NCBI GenBank assembly: GCA_019424245.1
Contig: JAHYZV010000007.1
Span: 1 to 64,000 of the forward strand
Source: Clostridiales bacterium
GTDB taxonomy: Bacteria > Bacillota > Clostridia > Lachnospirales > Lachnospiraceae
Length of the DNA: 64,000 bases
Direction of reading: 5' to 3'
How positions within the stretch are numbered: the first letter of the stretch is position 1; every line of letters begins with the position of its first letter. The notes under the pieces were generated by a model. That model did no database searches. It saw only the letters and a program-made list of their open reading frames with translations, and had not been told where the DNA came from. This document shows positions 51,970 through 61,478 of this stretch, one piece after another. The translations under genes and the position numbers were made by a program.

Positions 51970-52845
51970 ATGAAGAAAAAAAGCGCAATTATTATGATAA
52001 GCATTACAATCTTAACTTCACTTACTGGATGCAGATTAACTAATATAGATGATGTATATTCAATGGCAGATATAGAGGATGAAAAGAAAACAACTGCAGT
52101 TGTTGATAATAAGGAGTCTAAATGGCATGATGATAATAAGTATTATACTATACCTGAAGGGGTAGATATACCGCCGATGGTAAATATGGATGATACAATA
52201 AATGAAACTCGTAATAAGAATAAACTTGAATGTAAAATAGAGCAAGCATATGTTACAAATGATTTTACGGATGTATATTCATATGAGGATAGTGAAAGCA
52301 TAGAACAGTTAATTATATTTTTAAATGAAATGAAGAAAAATGAGTATATAGATGAAGCTACTAATATATGTAGTAGTCCCAAAGGGATAGATTGGCAAAT
52401 GATTATATTCAGACTTAATATAACTAATACAGGGAATGAAGATAGTCAGTTTTTAACAAGTGATTTTAATTTTTATGATATAAAATATGATAATAATAAC
52501 CTGCAATATAATACTATACATGATAATAATTTTAAGGGGTTCTTTATAAAACCTGATGGATGGGGAGAACATGAATTTTGCAGGGCAACAATAAAAGCAA
52601 AAGAAAGCAGAGAAATTATTTTATTATGTTTTGTGGAGAAGTATAAAGTTACAAGATATAGAGGGAAGAATGTAACAGGATATAAATATGTGTATGAGGA
52701 TGTAGAAACAGATGGATTAATGCTTGATAATGATATATACATAGGAACTAATCACGGAAGTGATGCTAAAACAGGTAGTCCAGAAATATGGAATGAAGAT
52801 AAATTACTAAAGCTTGATTTTACATATTCAGACAAGCTTAAGTAA
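51970..52845 (+). CDS. Lipoprotein, DUF5028-like
   Basis: 291 residues, with a signal peptide and lipobox SLTGC. A ~60-residue polar linker precedes a beta-rich domain (IIFRLNITNTGNEDSQFLTSDFNFYD), like DUF5028 and DUF4352-type telokin-like folds. Function unknown. It shares the theme 'V+D+TN..N.....' with the gene at 53707, so both are likely related domains. Confidence 0.65.
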   Translation: MKKKSAIIMISITILTSLTGCRLTNIDDVYSMADIEDEKKTTAVVDNKESKWHDDNKYYTIPEGVDIPPMVNMDDTINETRNKNKLECKIEQAYVTNDFTDVYSYEDSESIEQLIIFLNEMKKNEYIDEATNICSSPKGIDWQMIIFRLNITNTGNEDSQFLTSDFNFYDIKYDNNNLQYNTIHDNNFKGFFIKPDGWGEHEFCRATIKAKESREIILLCFVEKYKVTRYRGKNVTGYKYVYEDVETDGLMLDNDIYIGTNHGSDAKTGSPEIWNEDKLLKLDFTYSDKLK

Positions 52846-52895
52846 GCGGTAAAAATTCTGTATATAATAATGTATGTGGCTGGGAGGTTGATAGA

Positions 52896-53720
52896 ATGAA
52901 ACAGATGCTAAAGATTGAAATGGAGCGGGCACTAAAAGGAGCAGCTTTTAAGATTGCGCTTATTATAGGAATGATAATAGTTACAGTGCAGTTTGTCAAA
53001 GTGGGGCTGCATAATGCACTTAATCCGCTGGAGTTTTTTGAATATGGGGGACTAACTCTTCCATATACCGTTATTTATACGTGGATAGGTGGAAGTTTTA
53101 ATGTTTATTATACGTTGTATATAAGATTACTTCCTATAATGGTAGTTCTGCCATATGCAGCTACATATTATACGGACAGGCGTACAGGAATTATAAGAAA
53201 TTATTATTGCAGAACGAAAAAGATTAATTACCTTATAGCCAAGTTTACCGCAGTATTTACGACAGGTGGAATAGTGGCAGTTCTTCCATTGCTTGTTAAT
53301 CTTTTAGCAACAGCTATGCTGCTTCCTTCTATGATATGGAATAATGGTTCATTGGATTGTTCGGCTAATTCTATGTGGAGCAGTATATTTTTTACACATC
53401 CTTATGTATATTATCTGTTGTACTTTATATTGCAGTTTATATGTGGTGGATTACTGGCGACAGTTTCGCTTATGGTATCTTTATGGGTGAATAATACATT
53501 TATAGTATTACTTTTTCCTGTAGTGCTATGTGAATTTCTGAATGCAGCTTCAAGCTGGATTCCATATATGAAAGTAAGAGCGATTGCTCCATACAGGCTG
53601 TTTAGTATGAGCCAGCTTGCCACGAATTACTGGGAAAGTTATGTTTTATTTATAGTGATGATAGTTGTACTTGATGTTGTTTTGTATATATGGCGGGGGT
53701 TGAAGAATGATACATTTTAA
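52896..53720 (+). CDS. ABC-2-type membrane protein
   Basis: 274 residues with six predicted helices. The N-terminus is cytoplasmic (MKQMLKIEMERALKG), and the first loop after helix 2 holds YYTDRRTGIIRNYYCRTKK, the typical coupling region of ABC-2 permeases. The overlap with the next gene is 14 nt. No ATPase gene is present in the cluster. Confidence 0.72.
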   Translation: MKQMLKIEMERALKGAAFKIALIIGMIIVTVQFVKVGLHNALNPLEFFEYGGLTLPYTVIYTWIGGSFNVYYTLYIRLLPIMVVLPYAATYYTDRRTGIIRNYYCRTKKINYLIAKFTAVFTTGGIVAVLPLLVNLLATAMLLPSMIWNNGSLDCSANSMWSSIFFTHPYVYYLLYFILQFICGGLLATVSLMVSLWVNNTFIVLLFPVVLCEFLNAASSWIPYMKVRAIAPYRLFSMSQLATNYWESYVLFIVMIVVLDVVLYIWRGLKNDTF

Positions 53721-54279
53721 AAATAAAAAAGTAAAGTATGGCATATTATTATGTGTGGCACTTGTTCTGGTTATAGTGTTTATATTAGCTTACAGAAATG
53801 CTAATACCAGACTGCCTGCTCCAGTTGAGGAGTACTATGAAGCAGGGGATGTTGTAGAGCATAATGGATTAGAAATATGCGTAGCTAATCTTTATTTTGG
53901 CAATATGAATGATATTGTTGATAAGAAGAATATGCCGGAAAAGATGAGAAGCGATAATGATGGATTGGTCATTGTTTTTGATGTTACAAACAAAAAAGAG
54001 GAGAATGTCAATCTGGCAGCTGATTTTGTACCCAATGTAGAGCTTGTGGCATATCCTATAGGATATGATAATCAGGGAGCGATATATGCAGTAGATGAAG
54101 AAGGAGATACTATATTAAAACCAGAGGAAACTAAAACATTTGCTATACGTTTTGGTGTGTCTAACAGTCTGGTAAGACAGGAACGCAGGGCAAGATTTAT
54201 AAAGTCAGACTTTTACTTTGATATGGCATTATATCCGGTACATAAGGCGATTATAATACATGGAGCTGAAAAGGTATGA
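53707..54279 (+). CDS. DUF5028-like membrane-anchored protein
   Basis: 190 residues. N-terminal signal-anchor (YGILLCVALVLVIVFILAY) and an extracytoplasmic beta-sandwich (GLVIVFDVTNKKEENVNLAADFVPNVEL). No lipobox. It overlaps genes on both sides (14 nt and 4 nt), so the three are one translation unit. Function unknown. Confidence 0.68.
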   Translation: MIHFKNKKVKYGILLCVALVLVIVFILAYRNANTRLPAPVEEYYEAGDVVEHNGLEICVANLYFGNMNDIVDKKNMPEKMRSDNDGLVIVFDVTNKKEENVNLAADFVPNVELVAYPIGYDNQGAIYAVDEEGDTILKPEETKTFAIRFGVSNSLVRQERRARFIKSDFYFDMALYPVHKAIIIHGAEKV

Positions 54280-55052
54280 GAAAGATAAGGGAATTACTGA
54301 GTGTCAATGACAAGGGAATGTCAATAGTAATGCTTGTTGTTATAACTATACTGCTGCCTAATACAATATTAAGAGGGCTGGGTATTCCGTCTGATACAGA
54401 AGCATGCCTGTATGATGTGTATATAGGCATTGGCATATATTATGTGAGCAGGCTGCTTACAATATGTTCATTGTTTTATATATTGTATGTACAGAGATAT
54501 AATTTTTCAGTAATGATGATTACGAGGCATAAACATATATATAGTATATGGAAAAGATGTGTGAAGGACCTTGCAATACTTAGTGCAGTCATCGCTGTAT
54601 ACATATATATAGCAACAACTATAGCAGGCATATGTATAAAACGAAAGATATATAACTGGGAAGATGAGGCAAGTACGTGTTATAAAGCCATACATATGCC
54701 ATGTGAGGCAGCACCTTCATTTGCACTTATAAGTGCAGTTTTTATATTACAGGCATTTGCAGTTATATTCGTTATGGGACTGATTATGCTTGCGGTATGG
54801 TGGATAACGGATAAGAAATGGGCTGGCTATCTTGCAGCTATGGTTATAGTGAGCGTTGAATATTATGATGCCGATGGTGCTATAAGCACTGGTCTTCTAT
54901 GGCGTAAGTATGTGATGACTTATTCTGTATATAAAAAGGGGATATTATTAGGAAAAAATATTCTTATGCCGATAGCTGTGTGTATAGCGATGCTGCTTGT
55001 CACAAGTCTTATAGTCAGATTGAAGAAGAAGGAATTCATAAATAGCCGATAG
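54276..55052 (+). CDS. Second ABC-2-like membrane protein
   Basis: 258 residues with about six hydrophobic segments. The N-terminus is like the permease at 52896 only in topology. It has a KHKHIYSIWKRC-like positive loop after helix 2 and a charged C-terminal tail (RLKKKEFINSR). Together with 52896 it could form a heterodimeric permease needing an ATPase from elsewhere. Confidence 0.62.
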   Translation: MRKIRELLSVNDKGMSIVMLVVITILLPNTILRGLGIPSDTEACLYDVYIGIGIYYVSRLLTICSLFYILYVQRYNFSVMMITRHKHIYSIWKRCVKDLAILSAVIAVYIYIATTIAGICIKRKIYNWEDEASTCYKAIHMPCEAAPSFALISAVFILQAFAVIFVMGLIMLAVWWITDKKWAGYLAAMVIVSVEYYDADGAISTGLLWRKYVMTYSVYKKGILLGKNILMPIAVCIAMLLVTSLIVRLKKKEFINSR

Positions 55053-55089
55053 AATGTGATGATTGCAGAAAGTGTCGTAATCCCAATAT

Positions 55090-55117
55090 AAAAAGAGCCG
55101 TGACACGGCTCTTTTTT
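55090..55117 (+). terminator. Terminator after the ABC-2 cluster
   Basis: AAAAGAGCCG/CGGCTCTTTT with a TGACA loop and six T. Confidence 0.88.
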
Positions 55118-55153
55118 ATTCTGTATACAGTTAAAAATGCGTTATACTAATAA

Positions 55154-55282
55154 TAGTTAATATGCTAACTTACACTTATTAAGATCCACATGTTCTTTGA
55201 TAAACTATCCAGTAATTGCTTTAATATCTTCTGGCATATCTTTTGTGTTAAGCATAACAATTCTCTTTTTTTAGCAAAATAG
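55154..55282 (-). pseudogene. Fragment: duplicated 3' end of the YcxB-like gene
   Basis: About 125 bp is nearly identical to 57183-57312, the 3' end of the YcxB-like gene. The same tail DLNKCKLAY-stop is encoded, but one Gln codon has become TAG (DIKAITG-stop). The rest of the gene is missing. The two copies flank the sugar-binding lipoprotein gene in direct orientation. Confidence 0.85.
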
Positions 55283-55412
55283 TTTACAAAGTTCAGAAAA
55301 ATAGTTTATAAAGTATTGTTAAAAGATTACAAAAATGGTAATATATATCAATGTTAGAAACATATTAAGTGGGGCGTTCCCCACAAGAACCAATAGGGAG
55401 GTTTACAAGTTT

Positions 55413-56975
55413 ATGAGAAAGACAGTTAAAAAACTTACTGCTGTAGGTTTAACACTTACTTCAGTAATGGGGCTTGTTGCATGTGGAAACAACAATGCTT
55501 CAACAGAAAACAAATCAACAGTAGATTGGGCAAGCGTAGAAAAGCCAGAAGCTTTCACTGTTATGGTTGATGGTACAGTTCCTAAGATGGCAGATTGGGG
55601 TGACAAGTTTGATGAACAGCTCAAGGAATTAACAGGCCTTGACTTCACAGTAGTTCGTCCAGACCACAGCTCATACTATGATGCAGTAGCAAACTCAATG
55701 CTTGATGCAAACTCTATGCCAGATGTTCTTATTCTTTCATCTGACTACTTAGCACTTTATGCTAGGCAGGGTCTTCTCTGGGATATGACAGATGCTTGGA
55801 ACAATTCAGCAACAAAGGCATCAGGAAGACTTGTTTCAGATGCAGAAAAGATCATGGAGGCTAACTATGTTAAAGGCGTTGATGGGGAGAAAGCTCTTTA
55901 CGGTTTCGTACCTGCGCGTGGTAACGGATGCTGTACATATGTAAAGGAAGCCTGGGCAACAGCTGCTGGTTATACAAAGGCAGATCTTCAGAAGCAGATG
56001 ACATATGATGAATACTATACGATGCTTAAGAAGATGAAGGAAGCTAAGGGCGTTGATTATGTAATTTCAGCTCCTGGTTTCTATTCAAAGGAAGTACCTT
56101 ATACAAACTATCTTCCTGAATTCTATCAGAATGCACAGTTTACATTCTACTATGACAAGGCTCAGGGCAAGTATGTAGATGGTTTCTCAGAACAGGAAAT
56201 GAAGGATGCTCTTCAGAGAATCCAGAACGCTGTTAAGGATGGACTTATCAATAAGGAATCAAGTACAAAGACAACATTTACATCACGTAACGACTTCAAG
56301 TCATCAGATATTAAGACAGAATCAGGTGTATTTACATACTGGGCTGGAACATGGATTGATAAGTTAAAGAGCGAAATAACTTCATCTGGTCTTGATGGCT
56401 CACTCGTTGCTCTCCTTCCAATTAAGGAGCTTGGTAAGTATGCAGAAAGACTTTCACCATCATGGTGTATTACATCTCATGCAGGTGAAACAGGAAAGGC
56501 AGAAGGAATCTTTAAGTACTTCATTGATAAGATGTTAGATGGTGGCGATATCCAGACACTTTGGGAATATGGTCCTAAAGGATATTACTACAACGTAAAG
56601 GATGATGGTTCATTCGAATTCCTTCCTACTAAGTCTAACCCTAAGTCAAAGTACTCTAAGGCTCATCTTGACTGCAACCTTGTTCTTGCAGGATTCTCTA
56701 ACGGAAAGGATCCAGGAAAGGCAGAACAGCCAGATAAGGTTACAGAGTGTGCAGAAATGTTCTTCAAGAACTCTCAGTTAATTGATCCTCCTGCTATGAC
56801 AGAAGAAGTTGGTAAGCTTATCGGTGATATCAATACAGAGAGATATACAGTAGTTGATAAGGTAGCCAGAGGCGAATGGACTGTTGATGAAGCTATGAAA
56901 CAGTATACAAATACAGTTGGTTCTAAGGTTGATGCAGCACTTAAGTCATTAAATGCACAGCCCGATGCTAAATAA
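55413..56975 (+). CDS. Extracellular solute-binding lipoprotein (family 1, LplA-like)
   Basis: 520-residue sugar-binding lipoprotein for an ABC importer. Signal peptide with lipobox GLVAC; the mature part opens NNNASTENKSTVDW. Family 1 pattern DVLILSSDYLALYARQGLLWDMTDAW. It resembles the large oligosaccharide-binding LplA group. ATG 55413 follows AGGGAGG. The codon usage (many GCT, CTT, AAG) suggests high expression. No permease or ATPase gene is adjacent. Confidence 0.88.
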   Translation: MRKTVKKLTAVGLTLTSVMGLVACGNNNASTENKSTVDWASVEKPEAFTVMVDGTVPKMADWGDKFDEQLKELTGLDFTVVRPDHSSYYDAVANSMLDANSMPDVLILSSDYLALYARQGLLWDMTDAWNNSATKASGRLVSDAEKIMEANYVKGVDGEKALYGFVPARGNGCCTYVKEAWATAAGYTKADLQKQMTYDEYYTMLKKMKEAKGVDYVISAPGFYSKEVPYTNYLPEFYQNAQFTFYYDKAQGKYVDGFSEQEMKDALQRIQNAVKDGLINKESSTKTTFTSRNDFKSSDIKTESGVFTYWAGTWIDKLKSEITSSGLDGSLVALLPIKELGKYAERLSPSWCITSHAGETGKAEGIFKYFIDKMLDGGDIQTLWEYGPKGYYYNVKDDGSFEFLPTKSNPKSKYSKAHLDCNLVLAGFSNGKDPGKAEQPDKVTECAEMFFKNSQLIDPPAMTEEVGKLIGDINTERYTVVDKVARGEWTVDEAMKQYTNTVGSKVDAALKSLNAQPDAK

Positions 56976-57025
56976 TTAGTGATTTGAGCTGCTTAATATG
57001 TATTATTAGTGATACATGTTATCAC

Positions 57026-57070
57026 AAAATATCGTGCCAGAAGACTCGTTCTTCTGGCACGATATTTTAC
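57026..57070. terminator. Strong bidirectional terminator
   Basis: Perfect 18-bp stem (57026-57043/57051-57068), 7-nt loop, with A/T flanks. It ends the lipoprotein gene. Confidence 0.88.
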
Positions 57071-57185
57071 TATTATCGGCATGGTAATCATGTTGTTAGG
57101 TGGATTGATTTTATTTGTTCAGTGAGGGAAAGATTGATAGTGTAGGTGAAAACATAATATTGCAGGATTCATGATGAAGCCATAG

Positions 57186-57710
57186 TTAATATGCTAACTT
57201 ACACTTATTTAGATCTACATGTTCTTTGATAAACTGTCCAGTAATTGTTTTAATATCTTCTGGCATATCCTTTGTGTTAAGCATAACAATCATCTTTTTT
57301 CCAGCAAATAACATATAATAGCCATACAGGAAGTAAACTGTTGTGAACTGTTCCCATTCATATGTGTATACAAGATTATGATCAGGAATATCAGCTAATA
57401 TGGCAGAGTCCATAAGTGTAATGGTGCATGGTGCATCCTCAGATGAATCTCTGTGTTTTAAGTGGTAGTTTACGCTGTTCTTAAACTGGAATGCAAATAT
57501 ATATATAGGATAAAACCAGCATATCGCATATATAATCAGTAAAAATGAATTGTACTTACCAAGTATCAGCATAACAAGTGATATGGCAGCTGGTATCCAT
57601 GTAAGTATAAGTTCTATGGGATTTCTTAAGAAACGATTCCAGAATACAATCTTTTTATAGTCGCTTCCGGAAGCTTTAAGTGTGGTATTGTACTTATAAA
57701 TATTATTCAT
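57186..57710 (-). CDS. YcxB-like membrane protein
   Basis: 174 residues with two membrane helices (ELILTWIPAAISLVMLIL and FLLIIYAICWFYPIYIFAF). A C-terminal YcxB-like domain follows (YTYEWEQFTTVYFLYGYYMLFAGKKMIVMLNT). Function unknown. Its last 37 codons are duplicated at 55154-55282. Confidence 0.75.
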   Translation of the reverse strand: MNNIYKYNTTLKASGSDYKKIVFWNRFLRNPIELILTWIPAAISLVMLILGKYNSFLLIIYAICWFYPIYIFAFQFKNSVNYHLKHRDSSEDAPCTITLMDSAILADIPDHNLVYTYEWEQFTTVYFLYGYYMLFAGKKMIVMLNTKDMPEDIKTITGQFIKEHVDLNKCKLAY

Positions 57711-57961
57711 ATAATCTTAATGTCTCCTGTTTGTGTTATCATATGTATTTATTAAATGATTAAAACACATGATTCATTTAATCATATCATATAAGGATGT
57801 ATAAAACAATAAATCAAAAATTAAAAAAATAAAATCAAAAATTAAAATCCAGCTAACGTAAAAATCAACAAATAATCTCTCTTAAAATGTCAGAAAACAG
57901 TTCCCAAATAAGTATAAATATTATATAATTACTGTATGTAAAACAATCCAGGAGGCAAGTT
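57711..57961. other. AT-rich intergenic region between divergent genes
   Basis: Contains short repeats of AAATCAAAAATTAAAA and the ribosome site AGGAGG at about 57950 for the next gene. No terminator is seen. Confidence 0.4.
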
Positions 57962-60115
57962 TTGGGTAATTGTAGTGATAAGTATGAAGTGTTATCTTCG
58001 GTGATAGAAAGCCTGGAGTCAAAAGATACATTTCAGAATATAGTTGAGGTTATATTACAAAAAGCTAATGCGTATATTCAGGCAGAGTATATGGCAGTGA
58101 TACAGGAGAATTCAGATAAGGATATACTTGATTATATTGCAACGGTGGGGAAAACCTGTGCGCTTATAGAGCGTGTTGAGAATGGAGAATATTCGCTGGA
58201 AGAGTTGGAAAAAAGTGCTGATAAAGGTACATACCTTGATGCAGGGGGACGTATTATCCCGATTAAGATTAATGGGATTAAGGCTATGTATGTTGTTATA
58301 AGTGGCATAAAAGACAAAGCTATGGAAGAAATTGATGGATTTATACATAGTATAGTATCAGTTATACAGAACACAGCACAGATGAGAGTTACGAATAATT
58401 CTCTGTTATCTTCGTATGAGGTCCTTAAGGATATTCTTAACAATATAGGTTCAGGTATTATAGTATGTGACAGAAATTCAGCTGGTATCCTGTTTTCTAA
58501 CAAGGTTGCAGCAGAGTCAAAAGAGATTCAGAATGCGATTAAAGAGTGTATGCAGGAGCTTATGTCATCAGAAGAGTACAAGTCTTATCTTGACAGAAAG
58601 AAAGCTTATGATGAGGATGATGGTACAGATTATGTTAAGCCATATATCCGTCCTATTGAGAAATATAGTGCGGAATCAGGTTTGTGGTTTGAAATAAGAT
58701 TTACTAATCTTTTGTGGATAGATGGAAGTGAAGTTATAGTATGCACTGCATCGGATATAACACAAAAAAAGAAGAGCCAGCAAAAGATAGAGTTTCAGGC
58801 TCATAACGATTTTCTCACAGGACTTTATAATCGTATGAAGTGTGAGTCTGATCTTAAAAAAATCATCAAGCAGTCTGTTAAAGATGGTGTGAAGGGCGCA
58901 CTTATGTTTATAGATCTTGATGATTTCAAGCATATTAATGATGGACTTGGACATCAGTACGGGGATGTCCTTCTGCAGCAGATAGCAGCAGGGCTTCAGA
59001 GTATAGTTGGACTTCGTGGTAAGTGTTACCGTATGGGAGGAGATGAGTTCGTTGCCATAGTTATGCCTGATATGTTCAGTGAGCTTGAGCGTATAGCAAA
59101 CAAGGTAAAGGATATGTTTAATAAGCCATGGTATCTTATGGAAACAGAATATTTCTGTACTATGAGTATGGGTATTGCAGTATTCCCGGATGATAGCAAA
59201 GATGTGCATGAGATTATAAGACTTGCTGATATAGCAATGTATGAGTCCAAGAAAAATGGAAAGAATGGTTATACATTTTACGACAGCTGTAGTAAGCTGA
59301 ACACAGCAAGAAGACTTGATATAGAGAATAGCATGAGGCAGGCTGTAACATCAGGAATAGAAGAATTTGTGGTATTCTATCAGCCAGTAGTTGATGTAAG
59401 AACAGGTGAATGTTCATCATGTGAGGCACTTGTAAGATGGGACAGCAAAGCATTAGGTTTTATGGGACCTGGTGATTTTATACCACTTGCGGAGTATCTT
59501 GGACTTATAACATCAATAGGTGATTATGTACTCGAAGAAGCCTGTAGACAGTGCAGATATTGGAATGAGCATGGCATACCTGATTTCCATATCAATGTTA
59601 ATCTTTCGGTAGTGCAGCTGCTTCAGAAGGATGTTGCTGAAACTGTGGCGCGTATATTAAAGAAAACAGGGGTAAATCCCAAAAACATAGTTCTTGAGAT
59701 AACAGAAAGCTTTGCTATCAATGATATGGACAGGGTTCTTGACATAATAAAAGGAATCAAGAAACTAGGACCAAGAATTGCACTTGATGACTTTGGAACT
59801 GGCTATTCATCGCTGAATTATATAAAACAGCTTCCGCTTGATATTATAAAAGTGGATAAGACATTTATAGATGATATAGTGGATGACGAATATGCACAGG
59901 CATTTATAAAGCTCATAGTTGAACTTTCAGATACGATTGATACAGATATTATTGTAGAAGGAGTTGAGAATGAAGCACAGCTTAACATACTAAAGGAACT
60001 GGGAGTAGACTATATACAAGGCTTTTATTATGGAAAGCCAGTGCCGGCATATGAATTTGAAAAACTAAACTTTAGGGGGAGAATTGATTATGAAAATGCT
60101 GATAAAGAATGGTAG
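57962..60115 (+). CDS. GAF/PAS-GGDEF-EAL cyclic-di-GMP protein
   Basis: 717 residues, soluble. The N-terminal ~140 residues resemble a GAF sensor, followed by a PAS-like region (about 155-270). The GGDEF domain has the intact motif RMGGDEFV (diguanylate cyclase) but no RxxD inhibitory site. The EAL domain has CEALVRW and DDFGTGYSSLNY, intact for phosphodiesterase activity. It starts at TTG 57962, about 8 nt after AGGAGG. The 3' end overlaps the dihydroorotase start by 26 nt. Confidence 0.93.
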   Translation: MGNCSDKYEVLSSVIESLESKDTFQNIVEVILQKANAYIQAEYMAVIQENSDKDILDYIATVGKTCALIERVENGEYSLEELEKSADKGTYLDAGGRIIPIKINGIKAMYVVISGIKDKAMEEIDGFIHSIVSVIQNTAQMRVTNNSLLSSYEVLKDILNNIGSGIIVCDRNSAGILFSNKVAAESKEIQNAIKECMQELMSSEEYKSYLDRKKAYDEDDGTDYVKPYIRPIEKYSAESGLWFEIRFTNLLWIDGSEVIVCTASDITQKKKSQQKIEFQAHNDFLTGLYNRMKCESDLKKIIKQSVKDGVKGALMFIDLDDFKHINDGLGHQYGDVLLQQIAAGLQSIVGLRGKCYRMGGDEFVAIVMPDMFSELERIANKVKDMFNKPWYLMETEYFCTMSMGIAVFPDDSKDVHEIIRLADIAMYESKKNGKNGYTFYDSCSKLNTARRLDIENSMRQAVTSGIEEFVVFYQPVVDVRTGECSSCEALVRWDSKALGFMGPGDFIPLAEYLGLITSIGDYVLEEACRQCRYWNEHGIPDFHINVNLSVVQLLQKDVAETVARILKKTGVNPKNIVLEITESFAINDMDRVLDIIKGIKKLGPRIALDDFGTGYSSLNYIKQLPLDIIKVDKTFIDDIVDDEYAQAFIKLIVELSDTIDTDIIVEGVENEAQLNILKELGVDYIQGFYYGKPVPAYEFEKLNFRGRIDYENADKEW

Positions 60116-61409
60116 AATTATTGATCCTGCAAGTAATACAGACGAAGTTAAAGATCTTCTTGTAACAGATGGTATAATTGAAAAGGTTGCTAAAGATATT
60201 GATGATGCATCAGATAGCATAATAGATGCTAAAGGCTGTTTTGTAATGCCAGGTCTTATAGACATTCATGTACATTTCAGGGAACCAGGCTTTGAACATA
60301 AGGAAACTATAAGAACAGGTGCAAGAGCAGCAGCAAGAGGCGGTTTTACAACTGTATGCCCTATGCCAAACACTAAGCCGGTTATAGATAGTGTAGAGAT
60401 GGTAGAGTATATCAGGAATAAGGCAGAAGAGGTTACTGATATTAATATTCTTCCTATAGCAGCTATAACTGCAGGTCAGGATGGAGAGTATCTGACAGAT
60501 TTTGAGAATCTTAAAGAGGCAGGTGCGGTAGCTGTAAGTGAGGATGGAAAATCAGTTATGAATGCAAGAGTAGCAAGACAGGCTATGAGACTTGCAGCAG
60601 AGGTTGATATTCCAGTGTTTGCACATTGTGAGGATAAGAATCTTGCAGCACGTGGTGTCATGAATGCTGGTAATCATGCAAGAGAATTAGGCTTCTATGG
60701 AATCATGAATGCAGTTGAGGATATAATTGTTGCAAGAGATATACTCCTTGCAAAAAACACAGGTGCCAAGCTTCACCTATGCCATTGTTCTACAGAGGAT
60801 AGTGTCCGCATGATAGCTGATGCCAAAAAGGAAGGCATGGATATAACAGCTGAGGTTACGCCACACCATTTTACACTTACAGAAGATGCTATAACAGAGG
60901 ATGATGCTAACTATAAGATGAATCCGCCACTTCGTACAAGAAAAGATGTTGATAAGCTTATAGAAGGACTTAAGAGCGGAGTTATAGATTGCATAGCAAC
61001 AGATCATGCACCCCATCATAAGACAGAGAAGGAGAGAGGCTTTGTAGATGCACCTTTTGGCATAACAGGACTTGAAACATCGGTAGCACTTACTATAACA
61101 GAACTTGTGAAGAAGGGTGTTCTTACACCACTTCAGATGGCAGAGAGGATGAGTTACACGCCGGCTAAGATTATAGGAATAGACAAAGGCACACTTCTCC
61201 CAGGAAAAGCTGCAGATATTACCATAATAGACCCGGATAAGGAGTATGTTATAGACAGCAATACATTTGCATCTAAAGGACATAATACCCCTTTTGATGG
61301 AAAGAAGGTATCAGGGCAGGTAAGATATACTATAGTTTCAGGAAAGGTTGCATATTCTAATAACAATGGAACAGAAGTTATTATTGATAAAGATGTTCCA
61401 AAGTTGTAG
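60090..61409 (+). CDS. pyrC: Dihydroorotase, copy 1
   Basis: Third step of de novo pyrimidine synthesis. 439 residues, class I type. Zinc ligands in LIDIHVHFREPG, bridging Asp in VSEDGKS, His in FAHCEDK and LCHCSTEDS, catalytic Asp in ATDHAPHH. ATG 60090 follows TAGGGGGAG; a TTG at 60084 is less likely. It begins inside the end of the GGDEF-EAL gene. Confidence 0.95.
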   Translation: MKMLIKNGRIIDPASNTDEVKDLLVTDGIIEKVAKDIDDASDSIIDAKGCFVMPGLIDIHVHFREPGFEHKETIRTGARAAARGGFTTVCPMPNTKPVIDSVEMVEYIRNKAEEVTDINILPIAAITAGQDGEYLTDFENLKEAGAVAVSEDGKSVMNARVARQAMRLAAEVDIPVFAHCEDKNLAARGVMNAGNHARELGFYGIMNAVEDIIVARDILLAKNTGAKLHLCHCSTEDSVRMIADAKKEGMDITAEVTPHHFTLTEDAITEDDANYKMNPPLRTRKDVDKLIEGLKSGVIDCIATDHAPHHKTEKERGFVDAPFGITGLETSVALTITELVKKGVLTPLQMAERMSYTPAKIIGIDKGTLLPGKAADITIIDPDKEYVIDSNTFASKGHNTPFDGKKVSGQVRYTIVSGKVAYSNNNGTEVIIDKDVPKL

Positions 61410-61478
61410 AATAATGTGAGCGTACAGCTAAGAAACATTTTAAAAACTAAAAAGAAATAAAAAGGAGATTGTTATCAC

